A stretch of DNA of 29,279 bases from JAASSS01 sp021767745 (GTDB lineage: Bacteria > Pseudomonadota > Gammaproteobacteria > UBA5335): the NCBI GenBank assembly GCA_034189165.1, contig JAXHVN010000029.1, positions 1 to 29,279 on the forward strand, written 5' to 3'. The position numbers and the translations under genes are program-made. The number at the start of each line of letters is the position of its first letter. The stretch's first letter is position 1. Of this stretch, positions 15,117 to 24,500 are shown piece after piece. The notes beneath the pieces are model-generated. The model ran no database searches, was not told the origin of the DNA, and was given only the letters and a program-made list of their open reading frames with translations.

Positions 15117-16055
15117 ATGGAGATCCGCCGCGGCTGGCGCCGCAGTCCCCGGCCGGCGGTGGTGACCATCGGCAATTACGACGGTGTACATCGTGGCCAC
15201 CAGGCGATCCTGGCGCAGGTGCGCCAGGCGGCGCAGCGGGCGGGGGCGGCCACCGTCGTGGTCACCTTCGAGCCGACGCCCCAGGAGTGCTTCGCGCCCG
15301 CCCGCGCGCCTGCCCGCCTGACGCGCCTGCGTGAGAAGGCGGTGCGGGTGGCCGCGTGCGGGATCGATGAGCTGCGCGTGCTGCGCTTCGACCGCGAACT
15401 GGCCGCGCAGTCGGCCGAGGACTTCGTCCGCCGGCTGCTGGTGGATGCGCTGTCCGCCGGGCACGTCGTGGTGGGGGATGACTTCCGCTTCGGCCGCGAC
15501 CGCGCCGGCGACATCCACACCCTGCGCGCGCTGGGCCAGCGCCACGGCTTCAGCGTTGCCGGCAGCGCCACCATCGCGGCCGACGGCGAGCGCATCAGCA
15601 GCACGCGCATCCGCCAGCTGCTGGCGGCCGGCGAGCTGCCCGCGGCGGCGCGACTGCTGGGCGGCCCCTACACGATCTGCGGCCGGGTGATCCGGGGTCG
15701 GCGTCTTGGCCGCCAGCTCGGCTACCCGACGGCCAATCTCTCGCTGCGCCGGCGTCGCGCGCCGCTGCGCGGGATCTACGTGGTCGAGGTTGCCGGGCTG
15801 GGGCCCACGCCGCTGCCGGCGGTGGCCAGCCTCGGCACCCGACCGACCGTGAACGGTCGCGGCGAGCTGCTGGAGGTGCATCTGCTCGAAGGGGCGCATG
15901 CGCTCTATGGCAAGCTGCTGGAGGTTCGCTTCCTGCACTTCCTGCGCCCGGAAGCCCATTTCGCCGATCTGCCGACGCTCAGGCAGCAGATCGGCCAGGA
16001 CGCCGAGGCCGCGCGAGCGTGGTTCGAGGCGCGCCGATTCCAGGATGATCCGTGA
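15117..16055 (+). CDS. ribF: Bifunctional riboflavin kinase / FAD synthetase
   Basis: Makes FMN from riboflavin and then FAD in the cytoplasm. It has 312 residues. The N-terminal nucleotidyltransferase domain (1-180) has TIGNYDGVHRGHQ, VTFEPTPQECF, VVVGDDFRFGRDRAGD and ISSTRIRQLL. The C-terminal riboflavin kinase domain (about 185-310) has GRRLGRQLGYPTANL, GIYVVEV and ASLGTRPT with a downstream LYGKLLEVRFLHFLRPE. The start MEIRRGW matches the family and is preceded by GGAG 8 bases upstream; an in-frame GTG at 15105 is possible. Its stop overlaps the ileS start as GTGA, so translation of the two is probably coupled. Confidence 0.97.
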   Translation: MEIRRGWRRSPRPAVVTIGNYDGVHRGHQAILAQVRQAAQRAGAATVVVTFEPTPQECFAPARAPARLTRLREKAVRVAACGIDELRVLRFDRELAAQSAEDFVRRLLVDALSAGHVVVGDDFRFGRDRAGDIHTLRALGQRHGFSVAGSATIAADGERISSTRIRQLLAAGELPAAARLLGGPYTICGRVIRGRRLGRQLGYPTANLSLRRRRAPLRGIYVVEVAGLGPTPLPAVASLGTRPTVNGRGELLEVHLLEGAHALYGKLLEVRFLHFLRPEAHFADLPTLRQQIGQDAEAARAWFEARRFQDDP

Positions 16056-18871
16056 CCGACTACAAGCCGACCCTCAATCTCCCCCGCACCGATTTCCCGA
16101 TGCGGGCGAACCTCGCCCAGCGCGAGCCGCAGCGGCTGGCCCGCTGGCAGACGCTCGATCTCTACGGCCGGCTGCGGCGCGAGCGTGCCGGCCAGCCGAA
16201 GTTCGTGCTGCCCGATGGGCCACCGTACGCCAACGGCGACATCCACATCGGTCACGCGGTCAACAAGATCCTCAAGGACATCATCGTCAAGGCGCGCAGC
16301 CTCGACGGCTTCGATGCGCCACTGATCCCGGGCTGGGACTGCCACGGCCTGCCGATCGAGCTGATGGTGGAGAAGCGTCACGGCAAGGCCGGCGGCAAGC
16401 TCGACGCGCGCCAGTTCCGCAGCGCCTGTCGCGACTACGCCGAGAGCCAGGTGCGGCGCCAGAAGCAGGACTTCCTGCGGCTGGGTATCGTCGCCGATTG
16501 GGCGCAGCCCTACCTGACGATGGCGCCGCGCTTCGAGGCCGACACCATCGCCGCCTTCGCCCGGATCCTGGAGCGCGGCCATGTCTACCGCGGTTTCAAG
16601 CCCGTGCACTGGTGCGTGGACTGTCGCTCGGCGCTGGCCGAGGCAGAGCTGGAATACGCCCCGCATGTCTCCGATGCCATCGACGTGGCCTTCGCCTGTG
16701 CCGATCCGGCGGCAGCGGCGGCGGCGTTCGGTGCCGCTGCCGGGGGGCCGATCGCCCTGGTCATCTGGACCACCACGCCCTGGACGCTGCCGGCGAACGA
16801 GGCGGTGGCCGTCAACGCAGAGCTCGATTACGTGCTGGTGGAAGTGACGCTGGCGGGCGAGCGCGTGCGCGTGGTGCTGGCCGAGGCGCTGCTGGCGGCG
16901 ACGCTGGCACGCTGGGACGCCGAGGCGCCGACGCTGCTCGGCACGGCCCGCGGCGCGGCGCTGGAGGGGCTGCGCCTGCAGCATCCGCTCGATCCGCGGC
17001 AGGTGCCGGTGATCCTCGGTGAGCACGTCACCACCGAGGCCGGCACGGGGGCCGTGCACACCGCGCCGGCCCATGGTCAGGAGGACTACGTCGCCGGTGC
17101 CCGCTACGCGCTGCCCGTGCATTGCCCGGTCGACGGCGCCGGCCGGTTCCTGCCCGACACGCCGCGGGTCGGCGGGCTCGCCATCGGCGAGGCGAATCCC
17201 GTGCTCATCGAGGCGCTGCGCGAGCAGCGGCGCCTCGTGCACCACGCCCGCTACCCGCACAGCTATCCGCACTGCTGGCGGCACAAGACGCCGACGCTGT
17301 TCCGGGCCACGGGGCAGTGGTTCATCGGCATGGACCGGGCCGGACTGCGGGCGGACGCGCTGGCGGTGCTGCCGGCGGTGCGCTGGATGCCGGCCTGGGG
17401 CGAGCAGCGGCTGGCGAACATGCTGGAGGCCCGTCCGGACTGGTGCGTCTCGCGCCAGCGCACCTGGGGCGTGCCGATCCCGCTGTTCACGCACGTGCGC
17501 ACCGGCGAACTGCATCCGCGCACGCCGGCGCTGCTCGCCGCCATCGCCGATCAGGTCGCCGAGGCGGGTCTGGAGGCATGGTATGGCAGTGACGACGCCG
17601 ACTGGCTGGGGCCGGAGGCGGAGGACTACGAACGGGCGGGCGACGTGCTGGACGTGTGGTTCGATTCCGGCGTGGTCCATCATGCGGTGCTCGATCGGCG
17701 CCCGGAGCTGATCCGGCCGGCCGATCTCTACCTCGAGGGATCCGACCAGCATCGCGGCTGGTTCCAGTCCTCGCTGCTGACCTCCGTCGCCATGGGCGAG
17801 GGCGCCCCCTACCGCGCGGTGCTGACGCACGGCTTCACGGTCGACGCCAAGGGGCAGAAGATGTCCAAGTCGCTCGGCAACGTGGTCGCGCCGCAGCAGG
17901 TGGTGGATCGGCTCGGGGCCGACGTGCTGCGCCTGTGGGTCGCCAGCAGCGACTATCGCGCCGAGATGGCGGTGTCCGACGAGATCCTCGATCGCACCGC
18001 CGATGCCTATCGGCGCATCCGTAACACCTGCCGCTTCCTGCTCGCCAACCTCGCCGATTTCGACCCGGCCGCCGATGCCGTGGCGCCGGCGCAGATGCTG
18101 GCGCTGGATCGCTGGCTGCTGCACGAGGTCGGCGCGCTGCAGGTGGCGATCCGCGCCGATTACGAGGCGTGCGAATTCCTCGCCATCGTCCAGCGCATCC
18201 ACGGCTTCTGCAGTGCGACGCTCGGCGGTTTCTATCTCGACGTGGTCAAGGACCGCCAGTACACGCTGCCGGCCGCGAGCCGGCCCCGGCGCAGCGGCCA
18301 GACGGCGATGTATCACACCGCGCAGGCCATGCTGCGCTGGCTGGCGCCGATTCTGAGCTTCACGGCGGACGAGGCCTACGAACACTTGCCGGGTGAGCGG
18401 GCCGACAGCGTGCTGCTGACGCAGTGGTACGCACCGCCGGCCGTCGAGCTGCCCTATGGGCCGGGGTTCTGGCAGGTGCTGGCGGCGCTGCGCGAGGCGG
18501 CGGCGCAGGAGCTCGAGGCCCTGCGCAACGCCAAGGCCATCGGCGGTTCACTGGATGCGCGGCTCACGCTGTACGTGCCGGCGCAGCTGCAGCAGCTGCT
18601 GGCGCCGGCGAGCGGGGAGCTGCGCTTCGCCTTCCTCGTGTCCGATCTCGCCATCGAGGACGCCGAGGCGCGCCCGGCGCAGGCACGGGCCGTGGCGCTG
18701 ACGGCGCCCGAGGTCTCGGCCTGGCTCGCGGTCGCACCCTCCACGGCGCCCAAATGCGTGCGTTGCTGGCATCACCGGCCGGACGTGGGCGTGGATCCGG
18801 CGCATCCGGAGATCTGCGGGCGCTGTGTCGACAACATCAGCGGGGACGGCGAGCGGCGTGTCGTCTTCTAG
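16052..18871 (+). CDS. ileS: Isoleucyl-tRNA synthetase
   Basis: Charges tRNA-Ile with isoleucine. It has 939 residues, the size of E. coli IleS. HIGH motif at 65-68 in PPYANGDIHIGHAVNKI, KMSKS at 603-607 (GQKMSKSLGNVV), WTTTPWTLPANEAVAV in the editing domain, and a C-terminal zinc site with Cys at 902, 905, 922 and 925. This is the bacterial form with the zinc-binding tail. The start is GTG at 16052, overlapping the ribF stop, with AGGA 7-10 bases upstream. The 3' end overlaps lspA by 14 bases. Confidence 0.99.
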   Translation: MTDYKPTLNLPRTDFPMRANLAQREPQRLARWQTLDLYGRLRRERAGQPKFVLPDGPPYANGDIHIGHAVNKILKDIIVKARSLDGFDAPLIPGWDCHGLPIELMVEKRHGKAGGKLDARQFRSACRDYAESQVRRQKQDFLRLGIVADWAQPYLTMAPRFEADTIAAFARILERGHVYRGFKPVHWCVDCRSALAEAELEYAPHVSDAIDVAFACADPAAAAAAFGAAAGGPIALVIWTTTPWTLPANEAVAVNAELDYVLVEVTLAGERVRVVLAEALLAATLARWDAEAPTLLGTARGAALEGLRLQHPLDPRQVPVILGEHVTTEAGTGAVHTAPAHGQEDYVAGARYALPVHCPVDGAGRFLPDTPRVGGLAIGEANPVLIEALREQRRLVHHARYPHSYPHCWRHKTPTLFRATGQWFIGMDRAGLRADALAVLPAVRWMPAWGEQRLANMLEARPDWCVSRQRTWGVPIPLFTHVRTGELHPRTPALLAAIADQVAEAGLEAWYGSDDADWLGPEAEDYERAGDVLDVWFDSGVVHHAVLDRRPELIRPADLYLEGSDQHRGWFQSSLLTSVAMGEGAPYRAVLTHGFTVDAKGQKMSKSLGNVVAPQQVVDRLGADVLRLWVASSDYRAEMAVSDEILDRTADAYRRIRNTCRFLLANLADFDPAADAVAPAQMLALDRWLLHEVGALQVAIRADYEACEFLAIVQRIHGFCSATLGGFYLDVVKDRQYTLPAASRPRRSGQTAMYHTAQAMLRWLAPILSFTADEAYEHLPGERADSVLLTQWYAPPAVELPYGPGFWQVLAALREAAAQELEALRNAKAIGGSLDARLTLYVPAQLQQLLAPASGELRFAFLVSDLAIEDAEARPAQARAVALTAPEVSAWLAVAPSTAPKCVRCWHHRPDVGVDPAHPEICGRCVDNISGDGERRVVF

Positions 18872-19346
18872 CGCGGCGGTGACGCGGCCGGCGACGGGTC
18901 GCGCCGGCGCCTTCGCCCTGGCCATTCTCGTGATCGCGGCGGATCAGCTCAGCAAATGGCTGGCGCTGCACTACCTGGCGCCCTATGAGCCGGTGCCGCT
19001 GCTGCCCGGGCTGAACGCCACGCTGCTGTTCAATACCGGCGCCGCGTTCAGCTTCCTCAGCGAGGCCGGCGGCTGGCAGCACTGGCTGTTCCTGCTGTTG
19101 GCCTTCGTCGTGGCGCTGGTGCTGGCGGTCTGGCTGTGGCGGGGCGTGCCCGAGCGCGGCACGCGGGTGGCGCTGGCGCTGCTGCTCGGCGGTGCGCTCG
19201 GCAACGCGATCGACCGGCTGTATCGCGGCCATGTGGTGGACTTCATCGACGTCTATGCCGGCCGCTGGCACTGGCCGGCGTTCAACCTCGCCGACAGCGC
19301 CATCACCCTTGGCGTGCTGCTGTTGCTGTGGACCACCCGGCGCTGA
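18858..19346 (+). CDS. lspA: Lipoprotein signal peptidase (SPase II)
   Basis: Inner-membrane aspartyl protease that removes signal peptides from diacylglyceryl-modified prolipoproteins. From GTG 18858 the product has 162 residues, with four hydrophobic helices. The catalytic Asp pair lies at 119 (GNAIDRL) and 146 (FNLADSAI); DQLSKW at 29-34 and FNTGAAFSFL at 58-67 are also family motifs. Other in-frame GTG codons at 18825 and 18879 would give 173 or 155 residues. 18858 was chosen for length and the GGCGAG upstream, and the start remains uncertain. It overlaps the end of ileS. Confidence 0.94.
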   Translation: MSSSSAAVTRPATGRAGAFALAILVIAADQLSKWLALHYLAPYEPVPLLPGLNATLLFNTGAAFSFLSEAGGWQHWLFLLLAFVVALVLAVWLWRGVPERGTRVALALLLGGALGNAIDRLYRGHVVDFIDVYAGRWHWPAFNLADSAITLGVLLLLWTTRR

Positions 19347-19385
19347 TCGCGGCCGCCCGGCCGGCGCAGATGCTAGGCTAGGGGC

Positions 19386-20354
19386 ATGGAAATCCTGCTC
19401 GCCAATCCACGTGGCTTCTGTGCCGGGGTCGAACGGGCGATCGACATCGTCGAACGCACCATCGAGCTGTTCGGCGCGCCGATCTATGTGCGCCATGAGG
19501 TGGTGCACAACCGCTTCGTGATCGACCGGCTGCGAGCGCTCGGCGCGATCTTCGTGGACGAGCTGCACGAGGTGCCGGACGGGGCCACGGTCATCTTCAG
19601 CGCCCACGGGGTTTCGCGTGCCGTGCAGGCGCAGGCCGAGCGCCGTGGGCTGACGGTGTTCGATGCCACCTGTCCGCTGGTGACCAAGGTGCACGTCGAG
19701 GTGGCCGCCTATGCCCGGCGTGGTTACGACGTGGTGCTGATCGGCCATGCCGGGCATCCGGAGGTCGAGGGCACCATGGGTCGGTTCGATACGCGCTTCG
19801 GCGGCCGGATCCATCTGGTGGAGACGCCGGCGGACGTGGCGCGCCTCGCGCCGCGCGAGCCCGCCCGGCTGGCCTACGTGACGCAGACCACGCTCTCGGT
19901 CGACGACACCGCCCGGGTGATCGATGCGCTGCGCGCGCGCTTTCCGCAGATGCAGGGGCCGCGCAAGAACGACATCTGCTACGCGACGCAGAACCGGCAG
20001 GATGCGGTGCGCGAGCTGGCGCGGCAGGCCGAGGTCGTGCTGGTGGTGGGATCGGTCAACAGCTCGAACTCCAACCGCCTGCGGGAGCTGGCCGAGGAAG
20101 TCGGTGCCCGGGGCTATCTGGTGGACGGGGCGCAGGATCTCTCACCCGACTGGTTCGCGGGGATCGCCCGGGTCGGCGTCACGGCCGGGGCCTCGGCGCC
20201 GGAAGGGCTGGTCCGCGAGGTGATCGCCCGCCTGCAGCAGTGGGGCGGCGAGCTGCCGCAGGATCTGCCGGGGCCGGAGGAGACGATCTACTTCGCACTG
20301 CCCAAGGCGCTGCGCCGCACGCCGGATGCGCTGGCCGGCGCCGGCGGGACCTGA
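19386..20354 (+). CDS. ispH: 4-hydroxy-3-methylbut-2-enyl diphosphate reductase
   Basis: Last step of the MEP isoprenoid pathway, reducing HMBPP to IPP and DMAPP with a 4Fe-4S cluster. It has 322 residues. The three cluster Cys are at 12 (NPRGFCAGV), 96 (DATCPLV) and 198 (DICYATQNRQ). Substrate-binding residues matching E. coli are His41, His74 (FSAHGVS), His124 and Glu126 (GHAGHPEVEGT). SSNSNRL is the conserved Ser/Asn loop. It lies 39 bases after lspA. In Pseudomonas and E. coli an FKBP-type prolyl isomerase gene sits between these two; it is absent here. The 170 bases downstream, up to the convergent fimT end, contain one 7-base GC stem (20381-20403) without a T tract and nothing else I can name. 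Confidence 0.98.
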   Translation: MEILLANPRGFCAGVERAIDIVERTIELFGAPIYVRHEVVHNRFVIDRLRALGAIFVDELHEVPDGATVIFSAHGVSRAVQAQAERRGLTVFDATCPLVTKVHVEVAAYARRGYDVVLIGHAGHPEVEGTMGRFDTRFGGRIHLVETPADVARLAPREPARLAYVTQTTLSVDDTARVIDALRARFPQMQGPRKNDICYATQNRQDAVRELARQAEVVLVVGSVNSSNSNRLRELAEEVGARGYLVDGAQDLSPDWFAGIARVGVTAGASAPEGLVREVIARLQQWGGELPQDLPGPEETIYFALPKALRRTPDALAGAGGT

Positions 20355-20524
20355 CGGACCACGCCGTCCTCGCCCTCGGTCGTGGCCCCTGTCGGCGGCC
20401 ACGGCGGGCTGCCCCGGCCGAGCGCCAACCTACGTTTCTTCTTGCCCGCACCGGTTGGCAAGTCCAGCCGGACGGTCTGTGGCGCCGGCGAGGACGCGGG
20501 TGCATTGCCGCTGGGGCGGCTGTC

Positions 20525-21088
20525 CTACGGGCATGTCTGCGCCGGATCCTCTTCCAGCCGCAGGCGCCCGGAGTTGGCGAGGACGAGCCGGCGCGAGGCG
20601 GGATCGGTGGCGTTCAGGCACAGGAAGATCGAGCCCGGGGTGCCACGACTGGTGCCGTCGTCCCGGAAGGTGACGGTGTCGTCGAGCTGGCTGTTGCCGC
20701 GCAGCAGGTACCCGGCCGGCAGCGCCGCGCCGCGCCGGATGATCTCGCCGCCATCATCGGCACCATCACACGCCAGATCCCCGTCCGCATCCTGGCAGTC
20801 GCCGTCCCGGTTGACGTCGACGAACATCAGCCAGCCAGCCTCCCAGCCGGCGGCGTCGGTCACGCAGCCGGTTGCATTCGCCGTGCACAGCCGCACCCAT
20901 TGTCGGCGGGTGACGGCCTCGCTGCGGGCGGCGCGCAGGGCGCCGGCGAAGCTGTTGATGGTGGTCGTCAGCTGCGCCTCGCGCATCAGGTTGGCGATGG
21001 GCGGCGCCGCCAGCGTGGCGACGATGCCGGCCACCGCCAGCGTGATCAGCAGCTCCGGCAGGGTGAAGCCGGCGTGGCGGGGTTTCAC
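20525..21088 (-). CDS. fimT: Minor type IV pilin, GspH/FimT family
   Basis: Prepilin-like protein expected at the pilus tip or in the priming complex (FimT/FimU/GspH family). It has 187 residues. A short leader MKPRHAG is cut before FTLPELLITLAVAGIVATL, the type III signal with Glu at +5, by prepilin peptidase. AARSEAVTRRQWVRLC at about residue 50 is the GspH signature. The C-terminal part has several Cys (LCTANATGC, ETCP at the end) suited to disulfides. The start is GTG at 21088, overlapping the pilE stop as GTGA, with GGGGA 8 bases upstream. It is last in the operon, whereas fimU/fimT is usually first. FimT versus FimU cannot be decided from sequence; some FimT proteins bind DNA during uptake. 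Confidence 0.88.
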   Translation of the reverse strand: MKPRHAGFTLPELLITLAVAGIVATLAAPPIANLMREAQLTTTINSFAGALRAARSEAVTRRQWVRLCTANATGCVTDAAGWEAGWLMFVDVNRDGDCQDADGDLACDGADDGGEIIRRGAALPAGYLLRGNSQLDDTVTFRDDGTSRGTPGSIFLCLNATDPASRRLVLANSGRLRLEEDPAQTCP

Positions 21089-21522
21089 CAGCACGTCCCC
21101 GTGGTCTCGCCGTCGTCGGCATCGAAGGCCGAACGGGTGCCGGACTGGTCCAGCACGAAGCGGGCACAGTCGGTGTCGTTGATCTGCGGTTCGGAGGTGA
21201 GCGCGACGACGGTGACGGTGTAGAGCGTGGGCGCGCTCGACTGCGTCGCCACGCTGGCCTGGTAGTAGCCCTCCGTGGAGTCGAGGGGGGCGGTGACGCA
21301 GCCATCGTAGGTCGCGTTGTTGGCGTAGCAGCGTTCCAGCCGCTGGCCGGTCAGCAGTACCAGCGACTTGGCGTCGGCCCGCCGCGAGCGCTCCACGTAG
21401 TCCTGATAGCCCGGGTAGGCGACACCGGCGAGGATGCCGACGATCACGATCACGATCATCAGCTCGATCAGCGTGAATCCGGCCGCCGAGCCGCGGCGGG
21501 CGGATCCGATTCGGCGGCTCAT
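21085..21522 (-). CDS. pilE: Minor type IV pilin PilE-like
   Basis: Type IV pilin-like subunit, 145 residues. The Arg-rich leader ends SAAG, followed by FTLIELMIVIVIVGILAGVA with Glu at +5 and then YPGYQDYVERSRRADAK, the hallmark of PilE/minor pilins. The C-terminal globular part has CYANNATYDGC and a closing TGTCW, giving the Cys pair of the D-region. It overlaps the pilY1 stop (ATGA) and the fimT start. The position downstream of pilY1 matches minor pilin PilE of Pseudomonas rather than a major pilin. Confidence 0.92.
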   Translation of the reverse strand: MSRRIGSARRGSAAGFTLIELMIVIVIVGILAGVAYPGYQDYVERSRRADAKSLVLLTGQRLERCYANNATYDGCVTAPLDSTEGYYQASVATQSSAPTLYTVTVVALTSEPQINDTDCARFVLDQSGTRSAFDADDGETTGTCW

Positions 21523-24500
21523 TCGGCACGCACCCAGAAGGTACGCCGGGTCGGGTTCTCCGCCGGGCTCGGCAGGATCTCCGGGCCGACCAGCACCCGG
21601 ATGCCACCGCCGGGCATGAAGTAGACCACCGGCGCCGGCGGCAGGCCCGGCCGGTTCAGCCGCTGGCTGCGGTCGGCCTTGTCCAGCGCGTCGTCGGTCG
21701 CCGGATCACCGTCCGCGCCGCCGTTCAGCGGCAGGTCCGGTGCGGCGTTGAACAGGTCGAGGACGTAGTAGTAGCCGTTACCCAGGCCGCCGGTGCAGGC
21801 ATCGTTGATCTCCGGCTCGGGCTCATAGGTGGTGAAGATCACCCGCTCGTTGACGATGGCGCTCTCCGACATCACCTTCTCGCCGCCCCGCTCCAATTCG
21901 ATGAACCAGCCGGGCTTGGCCGCCAGTGCGGCGCGGGCGGCGCTGCGCTGCGCCTCGGTGCCCTGGCCGACGAGGTTGGCGGTGGCGTCGTAGAAGTCGG
22001 CCGCGGTGAGCGCCGTGTAGCTGATGTCGCCCTGCTCATCGACCGGCGGTGCGTACACATGCGGATCGCGCAGCACATAGAAGCGATCGTCGATGACGGT
22101 ATCGAGCGGATGGGCCCGCCAGCCCGAGCCGATGGCCACTGCCAGCACGAGCTGCGGCCCCTCGCGCACCAGCGCCACCGAGGGCGGATAGTAAAAGCGG
22201 CGCGCGCCGGCGGCCTCGTTGGTGGCCAGTTGGGCCACGACACCGCCGGTGATCAGCTTGTCGCTACCTGTGGCGTTGTTGTTGACGTCGAAGCGCCAGA
22301 GCTGGCCGCCCATGTCGCCCACCCACAGCTGATCGGCCAGGCCATCGCCGTCGATGTCGACGGTGCGTACCTCGGCCGGGATGCTGTAATTCATCTCGGC
22401 AAAGGTGTCGGTGAAGGACTCAGCGTTGCTGGCGCCCGTGGCGCCGCCGGACCAGAGCAGGGCGCCGGTCAAGGCGTCGACCACGTAGATCGCACGGCCC
22501 TCGTCGTCGTACTCGCGCACGCTGGCATCGTCCTGGTCCGGGTCATAGCCGCCGCTCAGCACCAGCACGGTCTTCACCGTGCCGTTCATGCGCATCCGCG
22601 TGACCACCGGCTTGCCCCAGCTCTGGCCGAGCTCGGCCAGGGCGCCGTTGGCGGCGGACAGCGTCCACATCAGGCGCGGCGCGGCGCGGTTGGTCACGTT
22701 CATGCCGTAGAAGTTCTCACCGCCCCGGCGCATGCCGAAGAACAGGTACACACCCTCGGTCGCCGGATCGATGACGCCGTTGCGGTCCCGGTCGTCGATC
22801 CAGCTCGCCATGGCGCCGTCGAGCCCGTAGCTGTTCTTGCCGATGCCTTCGTTCAGGAACACCTTCATCAGGTTCGGCAGCAGCTCCTTCGGCAGGAACG
22901 AGAAGGTCTCATCGCCGGTTTCGCCATCGATGGCGTGGAAGAAGCCCTCGTTGGTGGTGACGAACACGGTGGTGTCCGGGTTGGCGTCGTCGCCCCCGTA
23001 GGTGACCAGCACGGGCCGGCTGTGCAGGGGATCGCCCATGCGCTTGCGGGGCTCGCTGGTGTTGCCATCGCCATCCTCGTCCAGCACGTCGGTACCACCG
23101 GCCCAGGCGATGAACTCCGTGACGTCCTCGATCTGATCGAGCAGGGGGGCGATGGCATCACCCAGCAGGGGCAGGCCGGTGAGCAGCGTACCGGTCCCGG
23201 TGAGCAGACTGGTCAGCTCCGCCGTGAGGCTGCGGCCGGCGAGGCCGATGTTGGATTCGGTACCGAAGTAGGTGTAGATGTCGCGAGTCAGGGTCTGGCG
23301 ATTCGCTGCGCCGCCCTCGGTCACCTTGTCGCCATCCGCCGTGGCGCTCCACAGACTGCGCGCGTTCTCCGAGAAGCTGCCGGTCGCCGGGTTCACGGCC
23401 GGATCGCCGTCGGCATCCAGCACGCTTTCCCCGTTCGTGTCGGCAAAGAACTTGTACTGCTTCAGGTTGCCCGGCCAGCGGGTGGATTCGGTCGGCTCGA
23501 ACAGCGCGAAGTACAGGCTGTCACGATGTTCCAGGCGGTTGAAGGCATTGACCGAGACCGCCGGCGAGGTGAACAGGCCGCTGCGCGAGATGATGTCCAC
23601 GATGATCTGGTTGAACGCCTCCTGCAGCTCGAAGTAGGAGTCGGCGGTGTAGTACTTGCCGCCGCCGCGATTGGCCGCGCGCACGGCGGTGTCCTGCACG
23701 AGCTGGGTGTCGCCGCTGTTGAGATTCTCCATGGCGAAGCCGATCACGTGCGTGGTGATCAGCTGCTCGTCGTCGATGCCGGCGCTCTGATCGACCGTGT
23801 GCAGGTATTCCGCCAGATCATCCAGGCACTGGCCGTTGGTGTTGCTGCCGCTGTTGGCCGTGCAGGCCTTGCCGATCAGTGCCGGAATCTCCGTGTTGGA
23901 ATCGATGTCGCCTTCCGGCTTGCCGTCGGTGAGAAAGACGATGTAGTTCTTCTGACACTTGCCGGCGAAGGGGGAGCGGTAGGTCCAGCCGGTGCGCGAG
24001 CTGGGCACGCTGGTGGCAGGGGCCGTGGAACGGCCATAGTCGACGCCCTCGCCCCGGAAGTAGCGCGCCGCCTCCCGCAGCGTTTCGGACAGCGGCGTGC
24101 CGCCGTACGGGTTGCGCTCGCTCTCCCACTGGCCGTTGGTGCCGATCAGCCGCTTGAATTCGGCGCGGTTGGCGGCGATGTCGCCGATCGGCAGTGCCAC
24201 GTAGCCGCCGCCGGGGTTGTTGCCGTCCTCGTCGAAGCGCATCAGGCCGATGTTGACGTTGCTGATGCTGTCGACCAGCCGGGTGGCGGCCTCCTGCACG
24301 ATGGTGTAGCGGGTGCGGGTGCTTTCGCTGTAGCCGCCGTTGATATAGTTCAGGTAGTTGCCGCTCCAGAACGTGTAGGTGCCATGGCTCCAGTCGGAGC
24401 TGACGTCGTTATCGTCCTCGCAATCGACCTCCTCGTTGCCCCTCGAGAGCGTGTCCCATCTTTCAATGTCGGGGAGAAAGATGCGATTCCTGTAGTACCA

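Noticed and set aside
15905..18385. 826-codon minus-strand open frame opposite ileS
   Set aside because: Antisense shadow; IleS has complete HIGH, KMSKS and zinc motifs on the plus strand.
20381..20403. CGTGGCC/GGCCACG hairpin between ispH and fimT as a terminator
   Set aside because: A 7-base stem without any T tract on either strand; not enough to call termination.
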